From F1-120-MAGs118 sp013360535 (GTDB lineage Bacteria > Planctomycetota > UBA1135 > GCA-002686595), in NCBI GenBank assembly GCA_026647215.1, contig JAPKHC010000034.1, positions 1 through 64,000 of the forward strand: a stretch of 64,000 nucleotides of DNA, read 5' to 3'. The notes under the pieces are model-generated. The model was not told the DNA's origin and made no database searches. It worked only from the letters and a program-made list of their open reading frames with translations. Below are positions 63,725 through 64,000 of this stretch, piece after piece (position 1 is the stretch's first letter; each line of letters begins with the position of its first letter). The position numbers were made by a program, and so were the translations under genes.

Positions 63725-64000
63725 TTAGGTCCTCGAACGACCGCCGAGAAGGAGCTGCACGACTTCCGCGCGGGCGGAGCGGTCGGTCTCGTACAGGCCG
63801 CGGAAGGCGGTCGTGAGCATGTCGGACTCACTCTTCGAGGCGCCGCGCATGCGCATGCACATGTGCTCACCCTCGAGGATCACGGCGACGCCGAGCGGAT
63901 CGAGGTGCTCGACGATGGCGTCGGCGATCTGCGAGGTGAGGCGTTCCTGCATCTGCAGGCGGCGCGCGAAGACGTCGACCGTGCGCGCGACCTTCGAGAG
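63725..64000 (-). CDS. folE: GTP cyclohydrolase I, partial (C-terminal end)
   Basis: Only the last ~91 codons are in the window; the gene continues past 64000. The visible sequence LSKVARTVDVFARRLQMQERLTSQIADAIVEHL..GVAVILEGEHMCMRMRGASKSES..TTAFRGLYE is the diagnostic end of FolE, including the EHMCM zinc-binding Cys and the RGASK phosphate contact. FolE converts GTP to 7,8-dihydroneopterin triphosphate, the entry to folate and other pterins. The stop TAA is at 63725-63727. Confidence 0.95.
   Translation of the reverse strand, partial: LSKVARTVDVFARRLQMQERLTSQIADAIVEHLDPLGVAVILEGEHMCMRMRGASKSESDMLTTAFRGLYETDRSARAEVVQLLLGGRSRT

Noticed and set aside
1..64000. Mobile elements, CRISPR arrays, phage genes or attachment sites
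   Set aside because: No transposase, integrase or recombinase sequence, spaced repeats or terminal inverted repeats were found on either strand.

Overview
The window is a GC-rich (roughly 70 percent), densely coded bacterial segment. Most of it looks planctomycetal. The evidence is a ThuA / PVC-type heme-binding giant protein with a CxxCH motif, a sulfatase pair, a CotH-like kinase beside a DUF4956 protein, an SBBP beta-propeller protein with a DUF7948-like start, large secreted proteins with clade-style C-terminal domains, and an rsmH gene standing outside any division/cell-wall cluster. The lineage (Planctomycetota, perhaps near the Poly30/Pla163-type genomes) is inferred from gene content, not from a marker gene.

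Layout. 1-3280: a minus-strand operon (pdxJ, DinB-like, GNAT) divergent from a ubiB-type ABC1 kinase that stops abruptly near 3279. It is joined there to a decayed HlyD-type adaptor pseudogene (3279-4067), whose intact paralogue is at 7475-8971. This join is either a genuine rearrangement or an assembly chimera, so the first 3.3 kb may belong to another organism. 4362-13691: secreted SBBP protein, the HlyD adaptor, two DUF6930-like paralogues around a CaMKII-AD/SnoaL-like protein, and a secreted beta-helix protein. 13817-24037: small membrane proteins, a pair of unrecognised paralogues, an OprB porin, a lipoprotein, a Kef-type antiporter, a thioredoxin-domain protein and an RCC1-like repeat protein with a frameshift. 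24384-35526: two sulfatases, an OPT transporter, a winged-helix protein, rsmH, a P-type ATPase and NAD-malic enzyme.

35710-46056 is the most striking part. A DUF2959 lipoprotein is followed by five tightly packed genes: a membrane-bound ferredoxin/FAD/NAD(P) oxidoreductase with a cytochrome-b-like tail, a 23-heme cytochrome, a predicted outer-membrane beta-barrel, a 7-heme cytochrome and an 11-heme lipoprotein cytochrome. Together they encode 41 CxxCH motifs and all the parts expected for an electron conduit from the cytoplasmic membrane to the cell surface. A hairpin terminator closes the unit.

46139-64000: DEAD-box helicase, DUF885 peptidase-like lipoprotein, the ThuA/PVC/cytochrome giant, CotH/DUF4956, a trypsin-like protease, a secreted clade protein and an M28 peptidase. 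After these comes a coupled minus-strand operon (61544-63715) of a membrane protein, an AhpC/TSA-2-like redox protein with an in-frame UGA at the catalytic cysteine position (a likely selenoprotein), a SOUL heme-binding lipoprotein and another membrane protein. The window ends inside folE. Many starts are GTG in GTGA overlaps. Several genes carry a TAGRCT-like element 6-12 bases before the start codon, suggesting leaderless transcripts. No tRNA, rRNA, CRISPR array, insertion sequence or phage gene was recognised.
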